In this document: piece by piece, positions 8,701 through 16,417 of the stretch
Position numbering within the stretch: the stretch's first letter is position 1
Layout: the number at the start of each line of letters is the position of its first letter
Origin: Myxococcales bacterium
GTDB lineage: Bacteria > Myxococcota_A > Polyangia > GCA-2747355
Reading direction: 5' to 3'
Assembly (NCBI GenBank): GCA_020431405.1
Contig: JAGQIK010000323.1
Span: 1 to 40,981 of the forward strand
DNA length: 40,981 bases
Translations under genes and position numbers: made by a program
The notes under the pieces: model-generated
The model's database searches: none
Told to the model about the DNA's origin: nothing
What the model saw: only the letters and a program-made list of their open reading frames with translations

Positions 8701-9494
8701 TAGATGCGGCGCGCGGTGTAGATCTCGACGTCGAGGTTGTCGACCTTGGGCAGGCCCGCCAGCGGCAGCCGGTACGCCGTCTCGGCGCCGACCAGCTGCT
8801 GCGAATAGGTGACCTTGATGTGTTTGACGCCGCGCGCCGGGATCGGAAAGACGCGCGCGCGAAAACGATTGCCGGCCTTCTTCTCGAGCAGCGCGGGGTC
8901 TTGTCGACGGTGCAGAAAGTCCTCGTAGACCTGACGCGCGCGCTGGCGCTCGACAACCTCCGCTTCTTGCCACTTGCCCGCGATGCGCATCGCGAAACGG
9001 CTGATGCTGGCGCCCGGCGGCAACGTGATCTCGAAGCGCCCTTCGATGATGCGCGCCTTGGGGTTTTCGAATGACAGCACGAGCTCCGTCAGCGCCAACG
9101 GCCCCTGCAGCGCCGCGCGCGCGCGGTAGCGGCGCAGCAGGAGCCCCGAGCCATCGCTGCTGGTCAGCGAGACGGGCACGCCATCGCGGCCGCGGGGCTT
9201 GCGGTCGAGCGTGAGCTCCACGCGACGGCGCCGCACGAGCTTGCGGCCGGGCTCGCCGAGCACGTGCACACGCACAGGCGACGCCGCCGACGGCGAAGAC
9301 GGCGAAGCTTGCGGCTTGACGCTCGTGGAGAGCGAGCCGCGGATGCTCTTGGCGCCAGCGGCGACGTAGCGGCCGGGAAATGCGCCGTTGGCGCCGCCGG
9401 CGGAGGCGCCCTCGATGCTGCAGCTGGTGCTGGTGATCGTTGTCAGCGCGAGCGCGCCGAGGAGTATGCGCCGGATGAGCGTCTCTGGAGTCAC
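5721..9494 (-). CDS. Giant envelope protein: VIT, vWA, Gly-rich linker, TonB_C/AgmX-like, TPR and DUF2135 domains
   Basis: I chose the GTG at 9494 (AGGT upstream), which gives 1257 residues beginning with an export signal and a Cys after STS, a poor lipobox. Domains in order: a VIT domain (about 105-230); a von Willebrand A domain (about 310-470) with the metal-site motif DSSAS; a helical segment; a Gly/Arg-rich linker (about 690-800); an AgmX/TonB C-terminal-like domain (about 830-940) with CYQRA, VIDGTGHV, a second Cys and a WRFPA strand; TPR-like helices (about 970-1130); and a DUF2135/YfaP-like domain (about 1145-1245) with DVDLHIYD and GYGPEAFVI. VIT/vWA proteins are surface or envelope proteins; the combination suggests a periplasmic scaffold. 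The open frame extends to 9641, but through the repeat region. Confidence 0.85.
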   Translation of the reverse strand: MTPETLIRRILLGALALTTITSTSCSIEGASAGGANGAFPGRYVAAGAKSIRGSLSTSVKPQASPSSPSAASPVRVHVLGEPGRKLVRRRRVELTLDRKPRGRDGVPVSLTSSDGSGLLLRRYRARAALQGPLALTELVLSFENPKARIIEGRFEITLPPGASISRFAMRIAGKWQEAEVVERQRARQVYEDFLHRRQDPALLEKKAGNRFRARVFPIPARGVKHIKVTYSQQLVGAETAYRLPLAGLPKVDNLDVEIYTARRIYTLALRDQKPAGDALVHGSARVGGLVSGKLAVVRARVRLTRRPVGIKSLLVLFDSSASRALGFARQLKSFGALVEALRKKHGGAMPLVVACYDQVVREIYRGRADGFGAAQIASMRAHGALGASDLSRALRWAKAQRDRARVLIISDGVLTAGKRSGLGKLTEALKPETQRADALVVGGIRDETALATVVRGALPADGLLIDRDQALDRVVSRLSRATASRVKVAVGGAAFTYPEHLDGVQDGDEALVYAELDSALGAREARTLQVSVGEQRSRVTLSPVESALLDRAFVRARIASLQAQIATLSAKDAATRRKLAERVVRLSTTNRVLSDYTALLVLETEYDYRRFGLDRRALSDILAVTPLGPTLTHRGLAARSRKHTTARRELAEKGGKKEEKKDIAAGSGAAPGWLKRAGSRRGRSGKMSGRYGLRGPRLSGMGVTGTGRGGGGTGEGRIGDLGSIRRGAGGGGGGNTALGTDARDALGGLVGNRVGDSHGIGGLGVGRGSGRVASRRRRDSLDALIDGALGGGRRIRARAALARPVRRGLRVARRRMARPRVVTGRATVLGSLSRSMIRRVVRRHIDEVRTCYQRAGAVADFGRLDVRFVIDGTGHVRSAVPRRIAGRGIDRVARCVSRAVGRWRFPAARGGGIVVVTYPFVFRHSGTGLAPSVLRDRPPTAPARPRLGAASGLTGKLAQVTTMLAQRKIDRALAFARRWRDEKPGDVLALVGLGDALFAKGLRQRAARAFGSIIDLFPSRADMRRFAGNRLSALADKPSLALARDTYAVAAKQRADHPNSHRLLAYAELRAGHYAKAFSVLERALQRSYPGGRFRGVRRVMRDDLGLVAAAWLRKAPREDKALRRRLAALGVGVARRPSLRFVMSWETDANDVDLHIYDRYNNKAFYSHKHLASGGELYADVTTGYGPEAFVIDGRAKAFPYTLQVNYYRRGPMGYGMGSVQVVQHDGRGKLSFREKSFVVMKDRTFVEVMTVKRKL

Positions 9495-9597
9495 GCTGGA
9501 CCTCGCCTGTCTTCGCCGCGCGCGTGCGCGGAGGGTGTCAACTGCGGCTTGCCTACGCCTCACATCGACACCGCGCGACGCCAACGGTTTTGCAGAA

Positions 9598-9717
9598 ATT
9601 GCATCGCGGCTCGCGCCGCGAGCAAAATCAGATCGATTCAACCGCTGGCGCGGTCGAATTGCATCGCGACTCGCGCCGCGAGCAATATCAGATCGATTCG
9701 ACCGCTGACGCGGTCGA
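9598..9717. repeat. 60-bp tandem duplication with hairpins between divergent genes
   Basis: Two copies of a 60-bp unit (9598-9657 and 9658-9717) differ at only 4 positions (9609/9669, 9626/9686, 9640/9700, 9648/9708). Each unit carries two dyads: CTCGCG-C-CGCGAG (extended to 7-bp arms at 9609-9623 in the first copy), and ATTCRACCGC-TGRC-GCGGTCGAAT at 9636-9659 and 9696-9719. The second dyad is a perfect 10-bp stem in copy two and has one mismatch in copy one. The repeat lies in the 265-bp spacer between the divergent genes at 9494 and 9760. It may be a duplicated operator or a REP-like hairpin. Confidence 0.8.
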
Positions 9718-9759
9718 ATTCATTCGAACCTTCGCGCGCGCGCGTTGTCCAAGCTCGAC

Positions 9760-10446
9760 ATGCGCATCCAAAGCAGTCTGATCACCGCCTCACTCGTCGC
9801 GTCGGCCTTGCTCGTCGCCGCGGCGCCCTCGCCCGTCGCGGCCTGCGGCAACGCCATCGAAGAGCGCGTCGACTACACCGTCGAGTATCTCGTCCGCTCC
9901 GAGAGCTACCTGCGCCGGCGTCGCCACCGCCTCGCCGTGCGCTGGGCGCTGCGCGCCTATCCCGGTCTGCGGCGCGTGCAAGGCATCTCGCGCCGCACGC
10001 CGAGCAAAGTGCGCCGCGGCCTCACCGTGGTCGCGCTCGCCGCCCTGCGCAGCGCTGGCGCGCTCGATCTCGGCGCTGGCCATCGTGGCAAGTCGGCGCT
10101 CGATAGGCAGCGCAACGTGAAGTGGGCGATCCATTCGCTGAAGAACCTCGCCAACCTCTACCCGCGCAACGTGCGGCTACGCGGCCATCTCGGCGAGGCG
10201 CTCGCCGCCAGCCCCAAGTCACACGCGCGCGCGCGCAAGATCCTCGAGAAGCTCGCCAAACGCGACCTGATCGTCAGCGCCGAAGGCTACGCCGCCCTCG
10301 CGCGCCTGCGCAGCGCGGCCGGCGACAGCAGCGGCGCACGCGCGGCGATCACGCGCTGCCAGCGCATGGCCGGTCGCCGCTTCCGGGCCGCCGTCTGTCA
10401 GCTGCCAGGGCGCGGCCGCGTCGCCGCCTTGTCCGCTTTCAGGTAG
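9760..10446 (+). CDS. Small exported protein with TPR-like helices
   Basis: This 228-residue protein has a clear N-terminal signal (MRIQSSLITASLVASALLVAAAPSP is the hydrophobic core region) ending in VAAC, which fits either a lipobox or a Sec signal with an Ala-x-Ala site. The rest is helical and Arg/Ala-rich with repeated TPR-like patterns (WALRAYPGLRRVQ, LGEALAASPKSHARARKILEKLA, ALARLRSAAGDSSGARAAI). I chose the ATG at 9760; a TTG five codons upstream is also open. It is divergent from the giant VIT/vWA protein and may share control with it through the 60-bp repeats. Its last 49 bases overlap the end of the opposing transglycosylase gene. The function is unknown. Confidence 0.72.
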   Translation: MRIQSSLITASLVASALLVAAAPSPVAACGNAIEERVDYTVEYLVRSESYLRRRRHRLAVRWALRAYPGLRRVQGISRRTPSKVRRGLTVVALAALRSAGALDLGAGHRGKSALDRQRNVKWAIHSLKNLANLYPRNVRLRGHLGEALAASPKSHARARKILEKLAKRDLIVSAEGYAALARLRSAAGDSSGARAAITRCQRMAGRRFRAAVCQLPGRGRVAALSAFR

Positions 10447-11747
10447 CGCTCGCGGTAGGTCAGGTAGGCGTTGAGCAGCTTGGGCAGGTGCACCTTGATG
10501 AGCCCGCGCGCACGCCCGGCCCCCGACTCGCCATAGTAGGGACGCATCGCCGCAGCCAGATGCGGCGCGATACGCGCGACCGTCGGCGTCTCGCCCGGCG
10601 CCAACCTGCGGCTGCCCAGCGCGCGATAGACGCGCCGCGCCACCGCGGGCCCGCTGTTGTAGCCAACGTAGGCGAGCAGCAGGTCGCCGCCAAACTGCCG
10701 CCGCAGCGTGCGGATGTAGAGCCAGCCAGCGCGCAGCGCCTTGTCCGGATCAAAGCGCGCGTCGGTGAGGTCACACGGGAAGTGCCCCTCGGCCTTGATC
10801 ACGTCGGCGACCGCGCCGCTCTCGAGCGCGCGACGCGTGGCGCGCGAGACGCGGCAGCGCCCCTCGCAGCGACACGGATAGACCTGCCCGACGCCGAAGA
10901 TGCGCCGAAAGCCGCCGGTTCGCGCGGTGCGCGAGCAGAACTGCATCAGCCCGATGCAGCCGGTGTGGCTGACGGCGAACTGCTCGCCCGCCGACTCGAC
11001 CCACATCACGGCCTTGAGCGACGCGAAGTCGTGGGCCACCGTGAGGCGACCGACCGAGCCCGACCCGCGCGCCGCGAGCACCACCGCTTTCACGCGCGCG
11101 TCCCAGCGATCCATCAGCGCCTGACCGGCGCCGCTCGCCCGCGGCACCGAGCGCCCGGCGATGGCGCGGTCGAAGGCCTCGGGCGAGACGCTCTCGCCGA
11201 GCGTCGGCCGCGCGCCAAAGCGCCGATAGAAGCCGATCACGGACTCGATCAGCGCCGCGCTGGCGCTGCCATCGACAAGGTTGGCCAGCCGCAGCGCCCA
11301 GTCGCGCGCCGAAAAGCGCGCCGGCACCATCGTCGGCTGCACCACGAAAGGCACCAGCAGCAGCGTCACCAGCAGGGAGAAGGACACGCCCAATGTCGTC
11401 GCCACGCGCCGACGCCGCTTTGCCCAGGCGCGGTAGCGGTCGAGCCAGGCGTCGATGCGCCGCCCCGCGCGCCGCCGCAGCCCGCGGATCGGGCGCCGCA
11501 GCGAGAAGTAGAGCCCGACGTGAATGGCGCCGAACAACAGCAGGCGCAGGAGCCACGACGGCAGCGGAAACGCCCGGTCACACCACAGCCACAAGCCCTC
11601 GTGCGTCTGAAAGCCCCAAAACGGCAGCAAGAGCCCCACGAGCAGATACAAAAGCCAGCCGACGAAGGCGAACAGCAGCACCCAGGCCAGCAGATAGCTG
11701 GCCAGCACGTCGTAGATGCCCTTGAGCAGACGCAGTACTAGACGCAT
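10398..11747 (-). CDS. Membrane-anchored lytic murein transglycosylase (SLT family)
   Basis: This 449-residue protein has three hydrophobic helices in its N-terminal third (about residues 13-45, 65-85 and 118-138) and a C-terminal SLT/goose-lysozyme-like domain. The catalytic Glu251 sits in MWVESAGEQF, followed by the typical GLMQF turn, and AYVGYNSGP is the AYNAGP-like motif late in the domain. It would cleave peptidoglycan glycan strands to 1,6-anhydro products in the periplasm. A Cys-rich insertion (about 290-340, with YPCRCEGRC) is unusual and suggests disulfides. Its 3' end overlaps the opposing gene by 49 bp. It is divergent from the outer-membrane barrel gene at 11820, with a 72-bp spacer. 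Confidence 0.87.
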   Translation of the reverse strand: MRLVLRLLKGIYDVLASYLLAWVLLFAFVGWLLYLLVGLLLPFWGFQTHEGLWLWCDRAFPLPSWLLRLLLFGAIHVGLYFSLRRPIRGLRRRAGRRIDAWLDRYRAWAKRRRRVATTLGVSFSLLVTLLLVPFVVQPTMVPARFSARDWALRLANLVDGSASAALIESVIGFYRRFGARPTLGESVSPEAFDRAIAGRSVPRASGAGQALMDRWDARVKAVVLAARGSGSVGRLTVAHDFASLKAVMWVESAGEQFAVSHTGCIGLMQFCSRTARTGGFRRIFGVGQVYPCRCEGRCRVSRATRRALESGAVADVIKAEGHFPCDLTDARFDPDKALRAGWLYIRTLRRQFGGDLLLAYVGYNSGPAVARRVYRALGSRRLAPGETPTVARIAPHLAAAMRPYYGESGAGRARGLIKVHLPKLLNAYLTYRERYLKADKAATRPRPGS

Positions 11748-11819
11748 GAGAACGAGTAGAGGGTCCCTCAGTGTACGGCGAGCACAGAGAGATTCTCACC
11801 CCCGTGCTAGGGTGTCCCG

Positions 11820-13388
11820 ATGCGAGTGCACGCTGCGCTCGTCCTCTGCCTGAGCCTGGCCCCCGCCGCCGGCGCCTGGGCCGAGGCCAAGCCCACCTCT
11901 CAGCCCACGTCTTCGCCCGCTCGTGCGCCGCTCTCCATCGACGGCACCGCCGTGCTGCCCGCTGCCGCGGTCCGTCGCGCAGCGGGCGCGGCGCCGCCGC
12001 ACGACGCCACCGACACGACGCTGCGTCTGTGGCTGGTGGCCGCTAGCAGCCGCATCGAACGGCTCTACGCACGGCGCGGCTACACCCAGGCGCACATCTA
12101 CAGCAAGCTCGACGGCGCACGAGGCCAGCGCCGCCTGCGCATGCGCGTCGACGAAGGCCGCGTGCTGCTCGTCGTCCACGGCGTGGGCACCTTTCAGCAG
12201 ATCCTCTATCGCGTCGACCTACAGCTGCCCAAGAACATCTTCCACGCCCCGACCGTGGCGGCCAGCGTGCGCGAGATCAAACGCAAGTATGGCCTCGCAG
12301 GCGCCTACTACCGCATCGGCTCGCAGCGCCCGCTGGTGCCGGCCGGCTTTGGCGCGCTGGTGCCGCAGCGCGTGCTCTACGTCTACATCCTCACCCGCGA
12401 GAGCTTCGGCTGGCGATTCAGGCTCTCGCTCAGCTCCACCTGGGGCATCCTGCCCGAGGTCGGCATCTCGCACCGTGGGCTGTTTCTCGAGGACGACCGC
12501 GCCAAGGCCTCGCTGCAGATCGCATTCCCCTACCGCCGCTTCGTCTTCGAGCAAGACCCCGAGTTTCAGTGGGTCCACTCGCGGCTCCACATCTCGTACC
12601 GCCTACCGGCGCTCAAGAAGAGCATCGCGCCCAAGCTCGAAGGCCGCACCGCCGTCTCGCGTTACGGGCGCTCCGAGCCCGGGCTGCAGAGCTACTACAC
12701 GTTCGGCGTCACCGGTCTGGCCAAGCTGGTGCTGCTCTTTCCCCCATTCGTGCAGGTCGAGCTTGGCGGCGGCATCGCGCACACGCGCGTCTTCGACCTC
12801 GACCGCGGCCCCGAGGAGCCGACGGCGCCGCCACGCTCGGACGAGCCGCTGACCCGCTACGTCGGGCGTGCCGACATGCGCATGCGCCTCGATCGCGATC
12901 TGCGCCGCGGCGATCTGCGCAACACCTTCGATCTCGGCGTCAAGGTCGGCGTCTCTTCAGCGGGCGACTCCATCGCCGACATCCGATTTCGCACGCAGCT
13001 CGTTGGCCACATCAAGCAGCACACCTTCATCGCGCGCGCGCGCGGCGTGTTCCTCGCCGGCGACGTCCGCTTCTGGGACGAAGAGCCGCTCGCCGGCTAT
13101 TACCAGCGCGCCTTCTTCGGCAACCGCTACTGGGTTCACGAGGCGCTGCAGCTGTCGCTCGAGGCGCGCATCTTCATCAAGCGCTGGATCAGCGCCGGCG
13201 TGTTCCACGACGTCTCGACCTTCTTCGATCGCACGACCGACAACAACATCGCGGTGGCGAACGCCTTCGGACCGAGCCTGCACTTCTTCGCCCTCGACCT
13301 GTTGGCCTTCGACATCTACTACGCCTTCGGCTTCGCGCCGGTAGGCTTCGATCACAACCTCGCCTTCCGCGTGCAGACGGTCTTCTAG
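11820..13388 (+). CDS. POTRA-type outer-membrane beta-barrel protein (Omp85/TamA-like)
   Basis: This 522-residue protein has a Sec signal peptide (about residues 1-20, ending AWA) and a short Thr/Ser/Pro linker. A POTRA-like domain follows (about 60-115: ERLYARRGYTQAHIYSKL, RLRMRVDEGRVLLV), then a long region of alternating beta strands ending FRVQTVF. The terminal Phe with alternating hydrophobic residues is the classical outer-membrane insertion signal. It is shorter than BamA (about 800) and TamA (about 570) and seems to have one or two POTRA domains. The role could be assembly or export of envelope proteins, or a surface enzyme anchor as in the patatin/BamA-like family. The specific subfamily is not assigned. 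Confidence 0.75.
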   Translation: MRVHAALVLCLSLAPAAGAWAEAKPTSQPTSSPARAPLSIDGTAVLPAAAVRRAAGAAPPHDATDTTLRLWLVAASSRIERLYARRGYTQAHIYSKLDGARGQRRLRMRVDEGRVLLVVHGVGTFQQILYRVDLQLPKNIFHAPTVAASVREIKRKYGLAGAYYRIGSQRPLVPAGFGALVPQRVLYVYILTRESFGWRFRLSLSSTWGILPEVGISHRGLFLEDDRAKASLQIAFPYRRFVFEQDPEFQWVHSRLHISYRLPALKKSIAPKLEGRTAVSRYGRSEPGLQSYYTFGVTGLAKLVLLFPPFVQVELGGGIAHTRVFDLDRGPEEPTAPPRSDEPLTRYVGRADMRMRLDRDLRRGDLRNTFDLGVKVGVSSAGDSIADIRFRTQLVGHIKQHTFIARARGVFLAGDVRFWDEEPLAGYYQRAFFGNRYWVHEALQLSLEARIFIKRWISAGVFHDVSTFFDRTTDNNIAVANAFGPSLHFFALDLLAFDIYYAFGFAPVGFDHNLAFRVQTVF

Positions 13389-13407
13389 CGCGCTCGTGGT
13401 CAGAGCA

Positions 13408-14154
13408 CTAGATGTCGACGTAGGGCGCCACGCCGATCCAGAAGGTGGCGTAGAACAGGTGCGTGTAGGCCGAGACGGTATAGCCGCGCAGAAGATACAG
13501 CGAGCCGAAGAGAAGCCCCGCGAGCGTCAGCGTGGCGAAACGCAGCGGCGTCGCCGCGGTCGCCACCGGCGAGAGGAACGTACCCACCAACGCGTAGATC
13601 GCCGTGCCCAGCGCCAGCGTCAACGCGAGCGCCAGGCCGCGGCGCAGCTGGCAGAGCCGGATCAGCACGAAGCGAAGCGCCTCGAGCAAAACCCAGCGAA
13701 AGAACGTCTCCTCGTTGATCGCCTCGCCGAGGGCCGAGACGAGCGCGAAGCTGACCTTCGGCGTCGGGTAGAGCGGCCGCACGTTGAACACCGCCATCAC
13801 CGCCCACACCACGAGGCCAGCCAGCGCCGCGTAGAACAGCGACTCGACAACCAGCGGCCCGAAGTAGCGCGCCTGAAAACGCCCGCGCCGCTGCAGCACG
13901 ATGATCAACACCAGAAACGTCACGGCCAGTGAGACCTGCACCGCCGCGTAGGCCGTCTCGCCGACGAGCTGGATCTGCAGGCGCACGAAGAAGTCGCGCT
14001 GCGCTGGCTCGAGCGGACCGAAGACGACACACAGCGTGTAGGTCAACGCCAGCGGAAAGCCCATCAGGAAGCCCGTGAAGGCCCCACGCGTGTGCTCGTG
14101 ATAGGCGCGCAGGCGCGCGCGCAAGGAGTTGGGATTTTCGCCGCGCAGGCTCAT
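13408..14154 (-). CDS. CPBP-family intramembrane metalloprotease (Rce1/Abi-like)
   Basis: This 248-residue, six- to eight-helix membrane protein contains the diagnostic motif EETFFR (Glu148, Glu149, Arg153) in the middle of a helix, a FGSLYLL segment and a later membrane His in YTHLFYATF, as expected for the CPBP (CAAX protease/bacteriocin-processing) family. These enzymes cut substrates in or near the inner membrane. It is the last gene of an eight-gene minus-strand run and follows the lipoprotein by 9 bases, so it is co-transcribed with it. No prenylation or bacteriocin gene is nearby, so the substrate is unknown. Confidence 0.85.
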   Translation of the reverse strand: MSLRGENPNSLRARLRAYHEHTRGAFTGFLMGFPLALTYTLCVVFGPLEPAQRDFFVRLQIQLVGETAYAAVQVSLAVTFLVLIIVLQRRGRFQARYFGPLVVESLFYAALAGLVVWAVMAVFNVRPLYPTPKVSFALVSALGEAINEETFFRWVLLEALRFVLIRLCQLRRGLALALTLALGTAIYALVGTFLSPVATAATPLRFATLTLAGLLFGSLYLLRGYTVSAYTHLFYATFWIGVAPYVDI

Positions 14155-14163
14155 CGTGGTCGG

Positions 14164-14751
14164 CTAATGAGACCGCCGGCGACGATGGCGCGGCGGATCG
14201 AGGGCGCGCCATGGCTGCGGCATCAAGACCCACCGCCCGTCGATATTGTAGAGGCCGTCGAAGGCGAGCGACGCCTGCTTGCCGCTGGCGACGAAGCGGA
14301 AGCGGTAGATCGAAAGCCCAGGCTTGAGGTGATGGGCGATGCGGCGGTAGCCGGCCGGAAAGTGCGCCAGCGCCTTCTCGTCGCCGGCTTTGATCGCGTC
14401 GCTTTTGACCTTGTAGAGGTCGACGCGCGTGTGGTGCGCGCGCGGGCGGATCGGCTGGCGCGCTGCGACGACCCACAGCTTGTGATAGCCCTTCTTGGCC
14501 AACGCCGCGGCGGCACCGACGAACACTCGCGCGTAGTCCTCGTCGCGCGGCCGCAGCGCGAGCGTCAGCGCGCGGTGGTCCGCCTTGGGATCGAGAAAGC
14601 GGGCGGCCATCTGGCGCGCCGCCTCGACGGTGTCGGGGTGCTTGGGCGGCGGCTGCGGTGGCGGCTTCTGCTTGGAGCTGCACGCGCTCGCGGCCAGCAG
14701 CAGCAACAACAGCAGCGGCGCCGTTGCGGCGGCGCGGAGAGAACCAGTCAT
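14164..14751 (-). CDS. Lipoprotein of unknown function upstream of the CPBP protease
   Basis: This 195-residue protein has a signal peptide with a poly-Leu core (residues about 12-19) ending ASAC (Cys24), followed by a Lys/Pro-rich linker. The mature domain has segments such as YHKLWVVAARQPIRPRAHHT and IYRFRFVASGKQASLAFDG, and ends with a Trp/Pro-rich strand and an Arg/His-rich tail. The pattern of a helical start, then strands with a GLYNIDGRWVL ending is like NTF2-like or DUF4878-type secreted domains, but this is a guess. Its stop is 9 bases before the protease start, so the two are translationally close and may act together. Confidence 0.68.
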   Translation of the reverse strand: MTGSLRAAATAPLLLLLLLAASACSSKQKPPPQPPPKHPDTVEAARQMAARFLDPKADHRALTLALRPRDEDYARVFVGAAAALAKKGYHKLWVVAARQPIRPRAHHTRVDLYKVKSDAIKAGDEKALAHFPAGYRRIAHHLKPGLSIYRFRFVASGKQASLAFDGLYNIDGRWVLMPQPWRALDPPRHRRRRSH

Positions 14752-14812
14752 CGAGCGAAGGGTAGACCGCCCACCGCTGGATGCAAACTACCGCGGTCTT
14801 GAAGCGCGCCCG

Positions 14813-15661
14813 CTAGGTGAGCGGCGTGTCCGTCACGAGCAGGATCGCGCCGTCTTCGCCGCGCACCACCCAGCGCACCTCGTCGCCGCTGCGGTGCTCC
14901 TCGATGACATAGGTGCCACCGATATACGACGCGCCGCGCGCCGGACGCCCGCGCTCGTCGAGCACGCGCATGGACGTCTCGCCCGACAGCCCGTCGAGGC
15001 CCAGCGCCTCGGCGTCGGGCGCGGCGAGGCGCTTGACGGTGGCGAGCTCGCTGCTGGCGCTGACCCAGAACAGCGTGGCGAACAGCAGCGCAGCCAGCTG
15101 CTTGAAGACCAACAGCCCCACCAGCCCGCCGACGACACAGCCGATGCGCGCCACCAGCACGGCGCGCTGCGTCGCGCGCTCGATGCCGAGCAGCGGCGTC
15201 AGCGCCGCGCGCAGGATGCGGCCGCCATCGAGCGGGAGCACGGGCAGCAGGTTGAAGACGCCCAGCGAGAGGTTGATCGTGACGAAGTAGGCGGCGATGC
15301 GGTGGTGAGTCGCCTGGTAGAAGATCTCGCCCACGCCGGCGAGGGCCAGCGATGCCAGCGGGCCGGCGATGGCGATCAGCGCTTCGTCGCGCGCCCGCGA
15401 CGGCATACCCGCCAGCTTGACCGCCCCGCCGAGCAGGTTGAGGTCGATGCGCACGGGCGGCACGCCGAGCCAGCGCGCCACCAGCGCGTGGGCCGCTTCG
15501 TGGATCAGCACCGAGGCACAGAGCAGCCCGAGCAGGCCGGTCACCAGACCGGGGGCGCCCTGAGCGACACCGTAGTAATAGGCGAGGACGACGAGGATCA
15601 GAAACGAGTAGCGCACCTCGAACGGGATGCCGAGGAGGCGGCCGAGACGTACACCGGCCAT
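14813..15661 (-). CDS. Site-2 protease family (M50) intramembrane zinc metalloprotease
   Basis: This 282-residue membrane protein carries the zinc motif HEAAH (residues 54-58) in a hydrophobic helix and the second motif NLLPVLPLDGG (137-147), which provides the third ligand Asp. The N-terminal LGIPFEVRYSFLILV is typical of SpoIVFB-type M50 enzymes. About six helices are followed by a roughly 80-residue soluble tail ending VRGEDGAILLVTDT; I see no clear CBS domain in it. I chose the ATG at 15661 with GGAGG 11 bases upstream; a GTG at 15703 would add 14 residues. Such enzymes carry out regulated intramembrane proteolysis of anti-sigma factors or signal remnants. No obvious partner is adjacent, but the CPBP protease lies in the same gene run. 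Confidence 0.87.
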   Translation of the reverse strand: MAGVRLGRLLGIPFEVRYSFLILVVLAYYYGVAQGAPGLVTGLLGLLCASVLIHEAAHALVARWLGVPPVRIDLNLLGGAVKLAGMPSRARDEALIAIAGPLASLALAGVGEIFYQATHHRIAAYFVTINLSLGVFNLLPVLPLDGGRILRAALTPLLGIERATQRAVLVARIGCVVGGLVGLLVFKQLAALLFATLFWVSASSELATVKRLAAPDAEALGLDGLSGETSMRVLDERGRPARGASYIGGTYVIEEHRSGDEVRWVVRGEDGAILLVTDTPLT

Positions 15662-15780
15662 AGGGTCTTCGTCCTCCGTGCTGCTGCGATGTTGCGGCGA
15701 CACGGGTACGACAACCGGCGGCGGCGCGGGTTCCGGCGAGGCTGCGAAAAAGTGAGACTGCGAAAAGTCGGGTCGGGGCG

Positions 15781-16371
15781 CTAGCGAAGCGCGATGGACA
15801 GATTTAGCGGGTGCGATTGGGTCAGGCGCGAAAACGGGATCTCACCGAGCGCCTTGTCGAGGCAGCTGCGCAGCGTCTTCGAGCCGCTGCGGCCATCGAC
15901 GCGCAGGCCCTTGATGCGCGCAGCACCGGTCAGATCGACCTGCACGCGCATCCAGACGGCCCCCTTCTCGACCTTCGCGCACGCCTCGAGCGCCGAGCGC
16001 TTGGCGTAGAGCGTGCGATAGGCGCGCGCCGTGTCGCGGCGATGGGGACAGCGCGCGCGGCGCTGCACGGCCGCGGCGTAGCGCGCGCCGCGCGCGGCCT
16101 CCTGCGAGACCCGCAGCGCCATGTAGACGCCGAGCGCGAGCATCGCCGAGACCGCCACCGCGATCCACGGCTTGGCCCACCAGCCGACGATGTCGTCCAT
16201 GGGCGTCTGCGCCGGCTCGTGGCGCTGAGCGTATCGCAGCGCCTCTTGAGCCCTCGCGTCGTGCGCGCGGCTGCGCGCCTCGGCCGCGAGGCGAGCGGCG
16301 CGTTCGGCTTCGAGCTCAGCTTCTAGGGTATCGACTCGGGCTCTGAGGGCGTCCTGCTCGTCGCGATACAT
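15781..16371 (-). CDS. Coiled-coil, single-TM protein with a TonB_C/AgmX-like C-terminal domain
   Basis: This 196-residue protein starts with a charged coiled coil (about residues 5-50, Glu/Ala/Arg-rich), then one membrane helix (about 65-87, WIAVAVSAMLALGVYMAL), then a periplasmic domain. That domain has the pattern of AgmX/PglI-type TonB C-terminal-like folds: two conserved Cys (about 126 and 164), VWMRVQVDLTGAARI, LRSCLDKALGEIPFSRL and a closing beta strand. A similar domain lies inside the giant protein at 5721-9494. AGG lies 4 bases before the ATG. The topology is cytoplasmic coiled coil, periplasmic C-terminus. The role is unknown; in myxobacteria such domains occur in motility and envelope proteins. 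Confidence 0.72.
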   Translation of the reverse strand: MYRDEQDALRARVDTLEAELEAERAARLAAEARSRAHDARAQEALRYAQRHEPAQTPMDDIVGWWAKPWIAVAVSAMLALGVYMALRVSQEAARGARYAAAVQRRARCPHRRDTARAYRTLYAKRSALEACAKVEKGAVWMRVQVDLTGAARIKGLRVDGRSGSKTLRSCLDKALGEIPFSRLTQSHPLNLSIALR

Positions 16372-16417
16372 ATACCTAAGTTTATGTCATAGCGGGTGCA
16401 GCAAACAACTGGCCCTT

